A stretch of DNA of 64,000 nucleotides, from contig NZ_JALIRM010000013.1 in NCBI RefSeq assembly GCF_022900255.1, positions 141,940-205,939 of the forward strand, read 5' to 3'. Source of the stretch: Lederbergia wuyishanensis (GTDB taxonomy: Bacteria > Bacillota > Bacilli > Bacillales > Bacillaceae_C). The notes under the pieces were generated by a model that saw only the letters and a program-made list of their open reading frames with translations, made no database searches and was not told the origin of the DNA. How positions within the stretch are numbered: position 1 is the first letter of the stretch; each line of letters starts with the position of its first letter. Below are positions 1 to 9,038 of this stretch, one piece after another. The translations under genes and the position numbers were made by a program.

Positions 1-1045
1 CAACGACCTTTATATCAAAAGATTGCCGGACTACAGCAAATGTTAAAGAGCTTGCACCGTTTCCGAAACCGATAATTAGGAAAAGAATAACGAGTACTGC
101 ATATGGTGGCTTTCCGCCGACCACAAACAACGCAAGCCAACATAAAAAAATAATAAAGTGAACTAACATATAAGGACGTTTGATTGTTCCTAAACGGCTT
201 GCAATCCAAGTTGTCAAAGGTGAACCCACGAGCGCTCCGATCAAACCAATCATGACAAGCTGACTTGCACTTGAACGTGACATTCCATACACATGGATTC
301 CGTACGGTACCGCCCACGAACCAATGAATCCAATATATGTCCCTACAAGACCGAAATGACAAAAGAAGGTTGCCCACGCTTGACGAGCGGAAAATATTCT
401 ACGCAACAGCACACCCGTTTTTTCCCGCTTAGACCCAGTCTGGATAGAAAATTTATAATCCTTAATCATATGTTTCGGCTTTTTCTCAAGAACATAAAAA
501 AGAAGACATGCACAAAGACATAAAATAATTCCTACCGTAAAAAAGACTGGCCTCCAGCCCGATATGCTAATCCAAGCAGAAAAAGGAACAGTCGCCATTA
601 ATACTCCTAGACTTCCCGACATTCCGGCAATTCCAAGCAATCCAATGAACTCTTTCACTTTGAACCATTGGCTAAGGATTAATACTAAATTTACCCATAT
701 AGCTGCATCGCCAATTCCAACCATCAGCCGAGCAATTAAAAGGATAAGCTCATTAGGGGCAATGCTATATACTAGTGTTCCTACACCGTTAAGCAAAGCA
801 CCAATAATCAAGAAAAAGTTTGGTCCAAATCGATCCGATAAAATCCCCACTGGAATTTGTAAGCTAGCATAAGCAAAAAATTGAATACTCGTTAGTAACC
901 CAATAGTCGCTGCAGTTACTTTAAAATCATGCATCAATTGATCTGAGATTAACCCTGGTGCAGTTCTTTGACTTACAATCACAAAGTACGTAAATAATAC
1001 CGTTACAAATACAATCCATCTATATTTACTATTTTGCTTTTCCAC
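1..1045 (-). CDS. MFS transporter, C-terminus cut by the window edge
   Basis: This major facilitator transporter begins at a GTG (complement of 1043-1045) preceded by a GGGAG ribosome binding site, and runs off the left edge after about 348 codons. Alternating hydrophobic segments span the visible protein. The MFS loop 2-3 signature reads GILSDRFGP at about residues 67-75. The protein is expected to be an inner-membrane secondary transporter. Its substrate cannot be told from sequence. No partner gene is adjacent, since the trhP operon behind it ends with its own terminator. The GTG start is favoured because no in-frame ATG lies near the ribosome binding site. The fold assignment is solid; any finer label would be a guess. 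Confidence 0.85.
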   Translation of the reverse strand, partial: MEKQNSKYRWIVFVTVLFTYFVIVSQRTAPGLISDQLMHDFKVTAATIGLLTSIQFFAYASLQIPVGILSDRFGPNFFLIIGALLNGVGTLVYSIAPNELILLIARLMVGIGDAAIWVNLVLILSQWFKVKEFIGLLGIAGMSGSLGVLMATVPFSAWISISGWRPVFFTVGIILCLCACLLFYVLEKKPKHMIKDYKFSIQTGSKREKTGVLLRRIFSARQAWATFFCHFGLVGTYIGFIGSWAVPYGIHVYGMSRSSASQLVMIGLIGALVGSPLTTWIASRLGTIKRPYMLVHFIIFLCWLALFVVGGKPPYAVLVILFLIIGFGNGASSLTFAVVRQSFDIKVV

Positions 1046-1130
1046 TGATGTCGTCTCCCGTAACTATAAATATCTATTAATTATACTCCTAAGAGAACCT
1101 ATCTCACCAATCAAAATATGGAAATGGGAA

Positions 1131-1175
1131 GAAAAATAAAAAAAGGAATGAGCTACTAATTTAGCAACCCATTCC
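1131..1175 (-). terminator. Rho-independent terminator of the trhP operon
   Basis: On the minus strand GGAATG (1170-1175) pairs with CATTCC (1145-1150), with an inner GCTA/TAGC stem. A long U-rich run follows (A-rich on the plus strand, 1131-1144). It sits about 30 bp past the trhP2 stop codon. Confidence 0.8.
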
Positions 1176-1205
1176 AATAACATTAACCTGCGTTTTCCCA
1201 TTTTA

Positions 1206-2438
1206 TTATTTTATTTTCCTCATCATATCATAAGGCTTAACAGGAGCATTCACTTTCATTTTTACTATCATCATCGCATTTGGGGCACGATTAATTGGGC
1301 TCCCCTCTTCATCCCACAAATATTCAATCGTTTGATCTAAATGAGAAAAACCCGGTCCATAAAATTCAATTTCATCTCCAACAGCAAAGGCATTACGCTG
1401 TTGAATCGTTGCGATTCGCGTCTCTTCATCATATTCCAATACTTGTCCTATAAAGGAATATGCAGGTATTTTACGACGCTCACCAAATAACTGTTCATCT
1501 TCAGTAGGTGTTCCATAGTAAAATCCAACCGCTAATTCTCGCTGTGCCACTTTCCACAACTCGTCTTCCCACTCTTGCTTGAACTCATAGCGATCTGGGT
1601 CATTGCAATAAGCATCTATTGCTTGCCGGTATACATTAGCGACCGTTGACACATAGTGAATTGATTTCATCCTACCTTCTATTTTTAAGCTATCCACTCC
1701 ATTTTCAACTAAATCCGGTATATGACGAATCATCGACATATCGACAGCACTCATTGAAAAATCCTCTTCAGGCTCACCTGCAAGAAATGACAGACGTTCA
1801 CCAGGCTGCGGGACTTCAAATAAACCATATTTCCAACGACATGACTGTGAGCAGCCACCACGATTCGCATCTCTATTGGACATATGATTGGATAACGTAC
1901 AACGACCGGAATAAGAAATACACATTGCTCCATGTATAAAGGCTTCAATTTCAACATCGGTTTTTTGACGGATTTCCTTAATTTCCTCCATGCTTACTTC
2001 CCTTGCTAATACAACCCGTTCAAGTCCCTCACTATGCCAAAAATTGAGTGTTTCGTAGTTAGTAGCGGAAGCTTGTGTTGATAAATGGATAGGTAGCCCT
2101 GGCGCCTCTGTAGCACATATTTCAATTAAAGCAGGATCCGATACGATAACTGCATGGATGCCAATCTCTTTGAGCGTGCGGAAAAATTCTCCTGCTCCAT
2201 CAACATCCCCTTCGTGGGCTACCATATTGGCTGCCACATATACTTTTGCGTTATGTTGTTTGGAGAAATCCACTCCTTCACGCATCTCATCGTATGTAAA
2301 ATTCCCCGCTCGGCTCCTTAAACCAAACTGATTTCCACCTATATAAACAGCATCGGCTCCGTATATAATCGCTGTTTTTAATTTTTCAAGTGTTCCGGCC
2401 GGTGCTAAAATTTCTGGTTTTTTTGTTATTGTTCTCAT
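1206..2438 (-). CDS. trhP2: U32 family tRNA hydroxylation protein TrhP2 (YrrO-like)
   Basis: Peptidase-U32-family protein of 410 residues. In Bacillus the YrrN/YrrO pair supports prephenate-dependent hydroxylation of tRNA wobble uridine (ho5U, precursor of mo5U). The U32 signature is visible as EAFIHGAMC followed by SGRCTLS near residues 165-183. Four cysteines at about 173, 180, 196 and 200 (CxxxxxxC and CxxxC spacing) match the proposed iron-sulfur ligands. The open frame extends to a GTG at 2441, but the ATG at 2438 is better placed, 7 bases after AAGGAG. The gene follows trhP1 after 14 bases, so the two are co-transcribed. The neighbouring yrrM and udk genes of B. subtilis are absent here. 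Confidence 0.92.
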   Translation of the reverse strand: MRTITKKPEILAPAGTLEKLKTAIIYGADAVYIGGNQFGLRSRAGNFTYDEMREGVDFSKQHNAKVYVAANMVAHEGDVDGAGEFFRTLKEIGIHAVIVSDPALIEICATEAPGLPIHLSTQASATNYETLNFWHSEGLERVVLAREVSMEEIKEIRQKTDVEIEAFIHGAMCISYSGRCTLSNHMSNRDANRGGCSQSCRWKYGLFEVPQPGERLSFLAGEPEEDFSMSAVDMSMIRHIPDLVENGVDSLKIEGRMKSIHYVSTVANVYRQAIDAYCNDPDRYEFKQEWEDELWKVAQRELAVGFYYGTPTEDEQLFGERRKIPAYSFIGQVLEYDEETRIATIQQRNAFAVGDEIEFYGPGFSHLDQTIEYLWDEEGSPINRAPNAMMIVKMKVNAPVKPYDMMRKIK

Positions 2439-2452
2439 CACTAGACTCCTTA

Positions 2453-3367
2453 TTATTTTACTTCTTCAGGATCTTTCAAGAAAAATCCTTCGTTTAACGA
2501 TCTTTCTTCTGGATGTAGAGCGATTAACTTCTCGTTTAAACTTTCCATTTTTTCTTGAGTCCACTTACCACCTTCTAAAACTTGTTTTGCTTCAACAAAA
2601 AGCTGTGCTATGTCCACAAAATGTTGACCTCTCGTAAAAAGGCCATCCAATTTCCATTGTGTCAACCCAGCCTTATGTATTGAATCAAGATAAGGAAATA
2701 GATTTATATCATCTGTTGCAAATACGTGGGTCCCATTCACATCTTCAAAAATGGAGTAATGTGAATCAGGCTTTTTCAGTTCAGAAATAAATAATCCTTT
2801 TGTTTCTTCCTTCTTTTGGTTCGTAAAATTAAAATAGTTTTCTACTAAATTCCTTTTTGAATGGTGAATACAAGTAGCACCATATACTAAAAGTTCCATA
2901 GGGATTGTTACTTGCTCCCGGATTGCTTTTATTTCTTCAAACGTTAATTCCCTTGCAAGCACAGCACCTATTGCACCGCGCTTTACCCAAAAATTAATTT
3001 GTCTAGCGCTTGTCACCAAAGTTTGAGCATCGTACACGTATGGAATATTGATATTGTGTAATTTTAATAAATGAACGACTCCAGGATCTCCTACAGTAAT
3101 GGAATCAATGCCTATGTTATGTAAAAAATCCAAATAAGGAACTATCTTTTCAATTCTGTCATTATGCATAATCGCGTTTACCGCAACACAAATCTTTTTA
3201 TCATGTGTATGAGTAAACTTGACTATCTCCTTTATTTCATTCTGTGTAAACGATGTTGGCAACCGTAAACCAAATTCGTCTTCACCAATATATAAGGTAT
3301 CCACTCCTGCATTTAGCAACAATTTAGCTTGATTAACAGATTCAGCAGTTGCGATGATTTCAACCAT
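2453..3367 (-). CDS. trhP1: U32 family tRNA hydroxylation protein TrhP1 (YrrN-like)
   Basis: A 304-residue U32-family paralogue, the first gene of the trhP operon. The barrel-type N-terminus resembles its neighbour: GVDTLYIGEDEFGLR here against GADAVYIGGNQFGLR in TrhP2. The conserved stretch is degraded to YGATCIHHSKRN. The first cysteine is kept, but the second position of the signature is Asn and the downstream CxxxC is missing, so it probably does not bind the same iron-sulfur cluster. YrrN-type proteins are shorter than YrrO-type proteins in Bacillus, as here. The likely role is a partner of TrhP2 in tRNA uridine hydroxylation; whether it is catalytic cannot be judged from sequence. Confidence 0.88.
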   Translation of the reverse strand: MVEIIATAESVNQAKLLLNAGVDTLYIGEDEFGLRLPTSFTQNEIKEIVKFTHTHDKKICVAVNAIMHNDRIEKIVPYLDFLHNIGIDSITVGDPGVVHLLKLHNINIPYVYDAQTLVTSARQINFWVKRGAIGAVLARELTFEEIKAIREQVTIPMELLVYGATCIHHSKRNLVENYFNFTNQKKEETKGLFISELKKPDSHYSIFEDVNGTHVFATDDINLFPYLDSIHKAGLTQWKLDGLFTRGQHFVDIAQLFVEAKQVLEGGKWTQEKMESLNEKLIALHPEERSLNEGFFLKDPEEVK

Positions 3368-3555
3368 AATGAAGCCTCTTTTCTAATGTCTAATCATTAA
3401 TAGAAAGAGGGTATCATAATTTCTTTTTTCGTTCTGTGACTAAAATCACTTCACAATTATTCGGATAAATAACCATTCTGTTTCCCGATATATATTTATT
3501 GTAAATCGATAAATGAGATGTTATGATAAAGATACTAATTTAGGTGGGGTGGATT

Positions 3556-4032
3556 ATGAAACGAGGGAGTACAACCTTTTTGAAGCTGGCTGTCTTGTTT
3601 ATTGGAGTTATTATACTTGTTTTATGCATCTTTTGGTTGCCGTGGGAAGCGAGACATGCAGCAGAGATGAATCCTGAGTATGCTTATTTGAGATATCCCG
3701 TTCTGTTTGGTTTGTATATTACAGCCATACCATTCTTTTTGGCTCTGTACCAATCTTTAAAGCTTTTAATTTATGTGGAAAAGAATAATGCTTTTTCAAA
3801 ATTAGCAGTAACTTCCTTAAAGTATATAATGCGCTGTGCTAATACAATCACTATTCTTTATGTAGTTGGTTTTTTCTTTCTTGTATCACAAAACGCTATG
3901 CATCCAGGGATTGCTCTCGTTGGATTTACCATCATTTTTACATCTTTAATTATTTCTCTCTTTTCAGCTGTCCTTCAAGCACTCTTAAAAAATGCATTGG
4001 ACATTAAATCAGAAAATGATTTAACAATATGA
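3556..4032 (+). CDS. DUF2975 family membrane protein (YoaS-like)
   Basis: A 158-residue integral membrane protein with four hydrophobic segments, resembling DUF2975 proteins such as B. subtilis YoaS. A GTG-initiated frame opens 12 bases earlier, but the ATG at 3556 directly follows AGGTGGGGTGG and is preferred. The gene ends 9 bases before a small XRE-family regulator, with a fresh GAGGTGG site between them. This pairing of a DUF2975 membrane protein with a roughly 70-residue Cro/CI-type protein is common in Firmicutes. The XRE protein may act on its own operon or be held by the membrane partner. The biochemical function of DUF2975 is not known. Confidence 0.85.
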   Translation: MKRGSTTFLKLAVLFIGVIILVLCIFWLPWEARHAAEMNPEYAYLRYPVLFGLYITAIPFFLALYQSLKLLIYVEKNNAFSKLAVTSLKYIMRCANTITILYVVGFFFLVSQNAMHPGIALVGFTIIFTSLIISLFSAVLQALLKNALDIKSENDLTI

Positions 4033-4041
4033 GGTGGACAT

Positions 4042-4257
4042 ATGGCGATTATAATTAACATCGATGTTATGCTAGCAAAAAGAAAAATGAGTGTAACAGA
4101 GCTCTCGGAAAAGGTCGGAATCACTATGGCCAATCTTTCAATCCTGAAAAATGGAAAAGCTAAAGCCATAAGACTTTCCACATTGGATGCCATATGTAAA
4201 GCACTTGATTGCCAGCCCGGAGATATTCTTGAATATAGAAATGACATGGAGCAGTAG
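4042..4257 (+). CDS. Small Cro/CI-type XRE transcriptional regulator
   Basis: A 71-residue helix-turn-helix protein, almost entirely one HTH domain (about residues 8-65). The recognition region reads LSEKVGITMANLSILKNGKA, and the end GDILEY is typical of the YozG/XRE-small group. It is the second gene of a two-gene operon with the DUF2975 membrane protein, with GAGGTGG 5 bases upstream of its ATG. It probably binds DNA as a dimer. Its target is unknown, and autoregulation is the simplest guess. Confidence 0.9.
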   Translation: MAIIINIDVMLAKRKMSVTELSEKVGITMANLSILKNGKAKAIRLSTLDAICKALDCQPGDILEYRNDMEQ

Positions 4258-4264
4258 AAAAAAA

Positions 4265-4291
4265 GGAGGATCAGACCTAGTCCAATCCTCC
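4265..4291. terminator. Bidirectional terminator between convergent genes
   Basis: GGAGGAT (4265-4271) pairs with ATCCTCC (4285-4291). A T-rich run follows on the plus strand and a run of As precedes it, so it can end both the DUF2975/XRE operon and the cupin gene on the other strand. Confidence 0.8.
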
Positions 4292-4292
4292 T

Positions 4293-4793
4293 TTACTTTA
4301 TCCATTTATCTAATAAAGGGCCAGTATCTCCAAACACTGGATCTGTATTAGGTATCGGTACATTTTTTATTTCTGCTAAGTCTTGCGTCCGTGACTTTAT
4401 ATCCCGTCTTCGCAAATTAGGATTCGTGCCATTCGGGTAAGCCCCTACAGCTTGAAAGTCATCGCTGCTCTCGATTTTTTTATGCCCTGTTCCCACAGGA
4501 AGAACGATAACATCTCCCATTTTAACTTGTAGACGTTCTCCTTTCTCTCCTCCTACTAGGATTGTTGCCTCTCCATTCTTAACACCGAGTACTTCGTGTG
4601 TATTGCTATGATAGTGGTGATAATCATATACACCGCCTGACCAGCTCCCCGTCCACTCATGTCGGTTAAATGTAGACTCAATATCTTCAGGATTGTCCTT
4701 AAAAATTTGTTCATACACAATCACAGGTAATTCTGGATTGTTTGGAATCTCTCCGTCGTCGCGAAACATGAAAGTTTTTACATTATATTGCAA
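4293..4793 (-). CDS. Cupin domain protein (YjlB-like)
   Basis: A 166-residue single-domain cupin resembling B. subtilis YjlB. Cupin motif 1 is visible as HYHSNTHEVLGVKNG, supplying HxH and Glu metal ligands, and motif 2 as GDVIVLPVGTGHK. The fold usually binds a divalent metal; the substrate is unknown. Initiation is at a TTG (4791-4793), 10 bases after AAGGAG and 4 bases after a second GGAG. The next in-frame ATG would remove eight residues. It lies 15 bases downstream of the zinc peptidase on the same strand, so the two may be co-transcribed. Confidence 0.85.
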   Translation of the reverse strand: MQYNVKTFMFRDDGEIPNNPELPVIVYEQIFKDNPEDIESTFNRHEWTGSWSGGVYDYHHYHSNTHEVLGVKNGEATILVGGEKGERLQVKMGDVIVLPVGTGHKKIESSDDFQAVGAYPNGTNPNLRRRDIKSRTQDLAEIKNVPIPNTDPVFGDTGPLLDKWIK

Positions 4794-4808
4794 GTCACTC
4801 CAGCTCCT

Positions 4809-5654
4809 TTATAAATTAGAAGTATTAAAAGTATCCCCATCTTCCAAATTACCTGACTGATATCCTTTTTTGAACCAACGCATTCTCTGTTCTGAAGTAC
4901 CATGAGTAAAGCTTTCAGGCACAACATATCCTTTTGCCTTTTTTTGAAGTGTATCATCCCCTACAGCGCTTGCTGCATTAATCGCTTCTTTAATATCACC
5001 ATCCTCTAATAGATTCAAGCTTTCAGCGTGATTAGCCCATACTCCTGCATAATAATCTGCCTGCAATTCAAGCCTAACCGAATATTTATTGTATTCTTTT
5101 TCGCTCAACTTTTGTCTAAGTGCTGCTACCTGATCACTCGTTCCCAGTAGCTTCTGCACGTGATGCCCTACTTCATGAGCAATGACATAAGCCATCGCAA
5201 AGTCTCCTGGAGCATTAAATCTTTGTTGGAGTTCATCATAAAAACTTAAATCGATATAGAGTTTCTGATCCCCAGGACAATAGAATGGTCCTACCGCTGA
5301 ACTTGCTGCTCCGCAGGCAGATTGAACACTATCGGTATATAATACTAATGTTGGATTTTTATAAACCAGACCATTCTCTTTAAAAATATCGCTCCATACA
5401 TCCTCTGTATCTGCTAAAACGACAGAAACAAATTCTGATAGCTCCTTCTCTTTTGCCGATTCCTCATACGGCGGAGGACTGTCATAGCCTTGATTTTGAA
5501 CACCTTGTAATAAGGAACCGGGATCTCCTCCTAAAAATGTAAATACTAGTAGAAGTATTAGACCTCCAATTCCGCCTCCAGCAATCATCGAGCCTCCGCC
5601 CATCCCTCTTCTATCTTCAACATTTGTACTGCCTCTTCTACCTTCCCATCTCAT
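4809..5654 (-). CDS. YpfJ-type neutral zinc metallopeptidase
   Basis: A 281-residue protein of the YpfJ zinc-metallopeptidase family. The N-terminal 20 residues are Arg/Gly-rich, followed by one membrane span rich in Gly, Ile and Leu (about residues 22-42). The catalytic zincin motif HEVGHH is at residues 160-165, and a downstream LQADYYAGVWA supplies the likely third ligand. It is probably anchored in the membrane with its peptidase domain outside. Natural substrates are not known for the family. GGGAG precedes the ATG at 5654. It may be co-expressed with the cupin 15 bases downstream. Confidence 0.88.
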   Translation of the reverse strand: MRWEGRRGSTNVEDRRGMGGGSMIAGGGIGGLILLLVFTFLGGDPGSLLQGVQNQGYDSPPPYEESAKEKELSEFVSVVLADTEDVWSDIFKENGLVYKNPTLVLYTDSVQSACGAASSAVGPFYCPGDQKLYIDLSFYDELQQRFNAPGDFAMAYVIAHEVGHHVQKLLGTSDQVAALRQKLSEKEYNKYSVRLELQADYYAGVWANHAESLNLLEDGDIKEAINAASAVGDDTLQKKAKGYVVPESFTHGTSEQRMRWFKKGYQSGNLEDGDTFNTSNL

Positions 5655-6075
5655 ATATTTTCATCTCCCAATACTACTGATATAACAACGTACTATTGAT
5701 ATACCCGAGTTTAGTAGTTTTAATTATTTGAGATAAAAAACGATTAAAGAAGCTTTCCCTACTATCCGAAATATCAAGTAACGTGAGCCATCTGCCTTCA
5801 GACTTTCATATATATAATAGTTCTACCGAAACGGACAATAGACCTCCAGAACCTTTATATATTTTTCCTTAATTACTTCCGCCTTAGAACTGTTTATATA
5901 GAACCTGATTTTCCTTTTCTTTCATAAATGCAAGTGGATAATGATTTCAATTCTCATCTCTTCATAAATGTTGACTATTTTAAGGAATTTTAATTTACAG
6001 TAGGACTACGGAGGAAATTTTATACCATATATCGAATCATTCTGTAATACAAACCTAGTCAATGGAGGCTTTTTC
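5655..6075. other. Intergenic region with a possible promoter and weak Fur-like site
   Basis: No gene was found in these 421 bases. A candidate promoter for the VOC gene has TTGACT at 5971-5976 and TTTACA about 17 bases later. Upstream, GATAATGATTTCAATTCTC (5937-5955) matches the 19-bp Fur consensus at roughly 14 positions, mostly in the left half. This is suggestive only. The rest is AT-rich sequence without strong hairpins. Confidence 0.4.
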
Positions 6076-6456
6076 ATGTCTGTAAATCTTAAAAGCAACA
6101 TTAAGCACTTCTCTGCCATCTTCTTTGTATCTAACCGTAAGAAAGTAATGGATTATTATAGCAAATTAGGGTTTTGGTGTGATTATGAAATGGGATTCGT
6201 TGAGCGTGATGGACTTATGCTCATTTTCCACGAAAGTGAAAACCCAAAATCTATCATTCCCAATTCACCTTTACACGGAAAAGAGGCTTTACATATATTT
6301 GCTATGGTGGAGGGGATTGACGGATTATACGAGGAGTTCATGTCCAAGGGGGCGGTCTTCCATTATACTTTGAAAACGAACCAATACAAAATGAGAGAGT
6401 TCGCTATTATAGACCCTCAAGGTTACACAATTGGTTTCGGGGAATTTCTAGATTAA
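6076..6456 (+). CDS. VOC (glyoxalase/bleomycin-resistance fold) protein
   Basis: A 126-residue protein with the vicinal-oxygen-chelate fold: FFVSNRKKVMDYYSKLGF at residues 16-33 is the typical beta-alpha start, and AIIDPQGYTIGFGEFL is the typical C-terminal strand pair. VOC members include glyoxalases, dioxygenases and antibiotic-binding proteins, and this sequence does not separate them. Its ribosome binding site is TGGAGG ahead of ATG 6076. It is followed after 30 bases by a GyrI-like gene, and the two share a terminator, so they form an operon. Confidence 0.8.
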   Translation: MSVNLKSNIKHFSAIFFVSNRKKVMDYYSKLGFWCDYEMGFVERDGLMLIFHESENPKSIIPNSPLHGKEALHIFAMVEGIDGLYEEFMSKGAVFHYTLKTNQYKMREFAIIDPQGYTIGFGEFLD

Positions 6457-6486
6457 TAATCATGATAGAAGGAGGATGGAAAAATA

Positions 6487-6930
6487 ATGAGACATGCAAA
6501 TGTTGAAGTTATTCAATTAGACGAGAAAAAATTTATCGGAGTACCTGCAACGTCATCGTTTCAAAATATTACAGGCATTGCCGAGGCACGTAACATGTTC
6601 ATGGATAGAAAAAGCGAAATTGAAGATATTACAGATACGAATACATATACATGTGTACATTTTTCTAACGATGTGTTATTCACTTACGTTTATTGTCTGG
6701 AAGTTGAAGAACTAAAATCGATACCTAACGGGATGATTGGATTTACAGTGCCAAGTCATCAATATGCGAAATATCGTTCAAATGGTGATAATCCATACGA
6801 TGTAATTAGCAGTTATTTAAAAGAAAACGACAAGGTTCTTAATTCAAAAAGTGTTTCTTTAGAAATTTTTCAATTCGGTGAAGAAGAGAATAAGTATAAT
6901 GCTGATATATACGTTCCAATTACAAGTTAG
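6487..6930 (+). CDS. GyrI-like / AraC effector-binding domain protein
   Basis: A 147-residue stand-alone protein resembling GyrI-like or integron-associated effector-binding domains. The evidence is the opening VEVIQLDEKKFIGVPATSSF and the closing VSLEIFQFGEEE.YNADIYVPI, which is the usual last strand pattern of the SOUL/GyrI fold. Such domains bind small hydrophobic ligands; no DNA-binding part is present. AGGAGG lies 8 bases upstream of the ATG. It is the second gene of an operon with the VOC protein, a pairing that hints at small-molecule binding or detoxification, which is inference only. Confidence 0.75.
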   Translation: MRHANVEVIQLDEKKFIGVPATSSFQNITGIAEARNMFMDRKSEIEDITDTNTYTCVHFSNDVLFTYVYCLEVEELKSIPNGMIGFTVPSHQYAKYRSNGDNPYDVISSYLKENDKVLNSKSVSLEIFQFGEEENKYNADIYVPITS

Positions 6931-6934
6931 AAAA

Positions 6935-6958
6935 GAGCATGGAAATTGCTCCATGCTC
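6935..6958. terminator. Bidirectional terminator between the GyrI-like gene and htpG
   Basis: GAGCATGGA (6935-6943) pairs perfectly with TCCATGCTC (6950-6958). On the minus strand it is followed by TTTT, so it ends htpG. On the plus strand the T run is short. Confidence 0.8.
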
Positions 6959-6965
6959 CTTGGTG

Positions 6966-8846
6966 TTAGACCATTACTTTACAAATATCATTTGTGAACT
7001 CAACAGGATCTTTAATTGGCAAGCCTTCAATTAGTAGTGCTTGGTTATACAACAGATTTGTATATAGTGATAATTTTTCTTTATCTTTTTCAAACGCATC
7101 CTTAAGGGATTGGTAAACTTCATGATGTGTATTGATTTCCAATACTTTTTCAGCCTGAATATTTTGGTTGTCAGGCATGGAATTTAAGATTTTTTCCATT
7201 TCAATTGTGACTTCTCCATCTGTCGAGAAACATACAGGATGGGATCTCAATCTTTTTGATGCTCTGACGTCCTTCACTTTATCTGCCAAAATGTTTTTCA
7301 TTTCATTGAAAAGATCTTTATCGACTTTTTCTTCCGTTTCAGATTTTTCCTCATTATCTGCAGCGTCAATTCCTAAATCACTGCTTGATACGGACTTGAA
7401 TTCTTTTTCTTTGTAGTTCATCAACATTTTGATAGCGAACTCATCTATATCCTCTGTAAAATACAGAATTTCATAGCCTTTATCTGCTACTAACTCTGTT
7501 TGCGGCAGCTTTTCAATTCTCTCATTTGATTCACCAGAAGCATAATATATATACTTTTGATCTTCAGGCATTCTAGCTATATATTCATCCAGCGAGACCA
7601 GCTTTTTCTCTTTGGAAGAATAGAATAACAGCAAATCCTGCAATGTTTCCTTATTCATTCCAAAGTCACTGTACACGCCATATTTGAGCTGTCTGCCGAA
7701 GGATTCATAGAATGTTACATACTTGTCCCTGTCATTTTTCAAGAGGTTTTGCAATTCGCTTTTAATCTTCTTATTGATATTATTAGCGATTCGCTTCAAC
7801 TGACGATCATGCTGTAAAATTTCTCTTGAAATATTTAAAGATAGATCCGGTGAATCGACCATACCCTTTACAAAGCTAAAGTAGTCAGGAAGAAGGTCTG
7901 CACATTTATTCATGATTAGAACGCCATTTGAATACAACTCTAAGCCTTTTTCATACTCCTTTGAATAGTAATCAAATGGAGTCTTTTCAGGAATATATAG
8001 GATGGCATTGTAACGGATGGCTCCGTCAACACTCGTATGGATGTGGGCTAGAGGTTTGTCATAGCCATAATGCTTCTCTGAATAGAAATTCTCATAGTCC
8101 TCATCTGTAAGTTCATTTTTATTTTTTCTCCAAATCGGAACCATGCTGTTAACAATCTGTTCTTCTTTAACCTCTTCATATTCATTTTCAGTGCCTTCTT
8201 TAAGCTTACTTTCCGTAACATCCATTTTAATCGGATAACGAATAAAGTCAGAGTATTTCTTGATGATAGACTTTAGACCATACTCTTCCAAGTATTCATC
8301 ATACTGTTCTTCTTCAGTATTTTCTTTGATTTTTAGGGTGATTTCCGTACCGACTGTATCTTTCTCAAATGGCTCGATTGTATATCCGTCGGCACCTGCT
8401 GAATGCCATTTGTATGCTTGATCGTTTCCTAATGCTTTACTAATGACTGTAACCTCATCTGCAACCATAAAAGCAGAATAAAAGCCAACACCAAATTGAC
8501 CAATAATGTCATGGCCATCTTTTATTTCATTTTCTGTTTTAAAAGCAAGAGAACCGCTTTTCGCAATAATTCCGAGATTCGTTTCAAGCTCTTCCTTCGT
8601 CATACCGATTCCCGTATCTGATACTTTTAATGTTCTGTTTTCTTTATCAGCCGTTACCTTTATGTAATAACTGTCTTTGTCAAAAGTTAATGAATCGTCC
8701 GTAAGTGCTTTGTAATAAATTTTATCAATGGCATCACTGGAATTCGAAATCAACTCTCTAAGAAAAATTTCCTTTTGGGAGTAGATGGAATTGATCATCA
8801 TCTCCAATAGCCTTTTAGATTCTGCTTGGAATAACTTTTTTTCCAT
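6966..8846 (-). CDS. htpG: Molecular chaperone HtpG (bacterial Hsp90)
   Basis: A 626-residue cytosolic Hsp90, the usual length for Bacillus HtpG. The GHKL ATPase motifs are intact: [15 protein letters not shown] (N box), [12 protein letters not shown] and [15 protein letters not shown]. Middle and C-terminal dimerisation domains follow without interruption. The frame opens six codons earlier, but the ATG at 8846 follows AAGGAG at good spacing and gives the family N-terminus [17 protein letters not shown]. Upstream lies a sigma-A promoter and a perfect CIRCE element. This predicts HrcA repression, unlike B. subtilis, where htpG is reported to be outside the HrcA regulon. Confidence 0.97.
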   Translation of the reverse strand: MEKKLFQAESKRLLEMMINSIYSQKEIFLRELISNSSDAIDKIYYKALTDDSLTFDKDSYYIKVTADKENRTLKVSDTGIGMTKEELETNLGIIAKSGSLAFKTENEIKDGHDIIGQFGVGFYSAFMVADEVTVISKALGNDQAYKWHSAGADGYTIEPFEKDTVGTEITLKIKENTEEEQYDEYLEEYGLKSIIKKYSDFIRYPIKMDVTESKLKEGTENEYEEVKEEQIVNSMVPIWRKNKNELTDEDYENFYSEKHYGYDKPLAHIHTSVDGAIRYNAILYIPEKTPFDYYSKEYEKGLELYSNGVLIMNKCADLLPDYFSFVKGMVDSPDLSLNISREILQHDRQLKRIANNINKKIKSELQNLLKNDRDKYVTFYESFGRQLKYGVYSDFGMNKETLQDLLLFYSSKEKKLVSLDEYIARMPEDQKYIYYASGESNERIEKLPQTELVADKGYEILYFTEDIDEFAIKMLMNYKEKEFKSVSSSDLGIDAADNEEKSETEEKVDKDLFNEMKNILADKVKDVRASKRLRSHPVCFSTDGEVTIEMEKILNSMPDNQNIQAEKVLEINTHHEVYQSLKDAFEKDKEKLSLYTNLLYNQALLIEGLPIKDPVEFTNDICKVMV

Positions 8847-8901
8847 GAAGACTTCTCCTTTCAATCATTTGAAAAATAAGTATTTAGTTCACAACTCTAT
8901 T

Positions 8902-8928
8902 TTAGCACTCCTGTACCTAGAGTGCTAA
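8902..8928 (-). promoter_or_regulatory. CIRCE element (HrcA operator) of htpG
   Basis: TTAGCACTC (8902-8910), nine-base spacer, then GAGTGCTAA (8920-8928): a perfect match to the CIRCE consensus. It begins 8 bases downstream of the -10 of the htpG promoter, so bound HrcA would cover the transcription start. Confidence 0.95.
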
Positions 8929-8936
8929 TCATACAT

Positions 8937-8966
8937 TTAATAACATAAATAAAAGTCGATTGTCAA
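8937..8966 (-). promoter_or_regulatory. Sigma-A promoter of htpG
   Basis: On the minus strand, TTGACA (complement of 8961-8966) is followed after 18 bases by TATTAA (complement of 8937-8942). The predicted start falls at the edge of the CIRCE element. Confidence 0.75.
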
Positions 8967-9038
8967 TATTCATGCTGTATTCAAAATTCCTTTTGACATT
9001 AAATTTGATTCTCATCGTAAAATGTATTTACTTACAGC

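Noticed and set aside
15..377. Minus-strand open frame of 120 codons near the left edge
   Set aside because: It lies in another frame of the truncated MFS transporter, whose own frame shows clear membrane segments and MFS motifs.
5937..5957. Fur-like sequence upstream of the VOC gene
   Set aside because: Only the left half matches well, and the downstream genes have no link to iron. Kept as a remark, not called.
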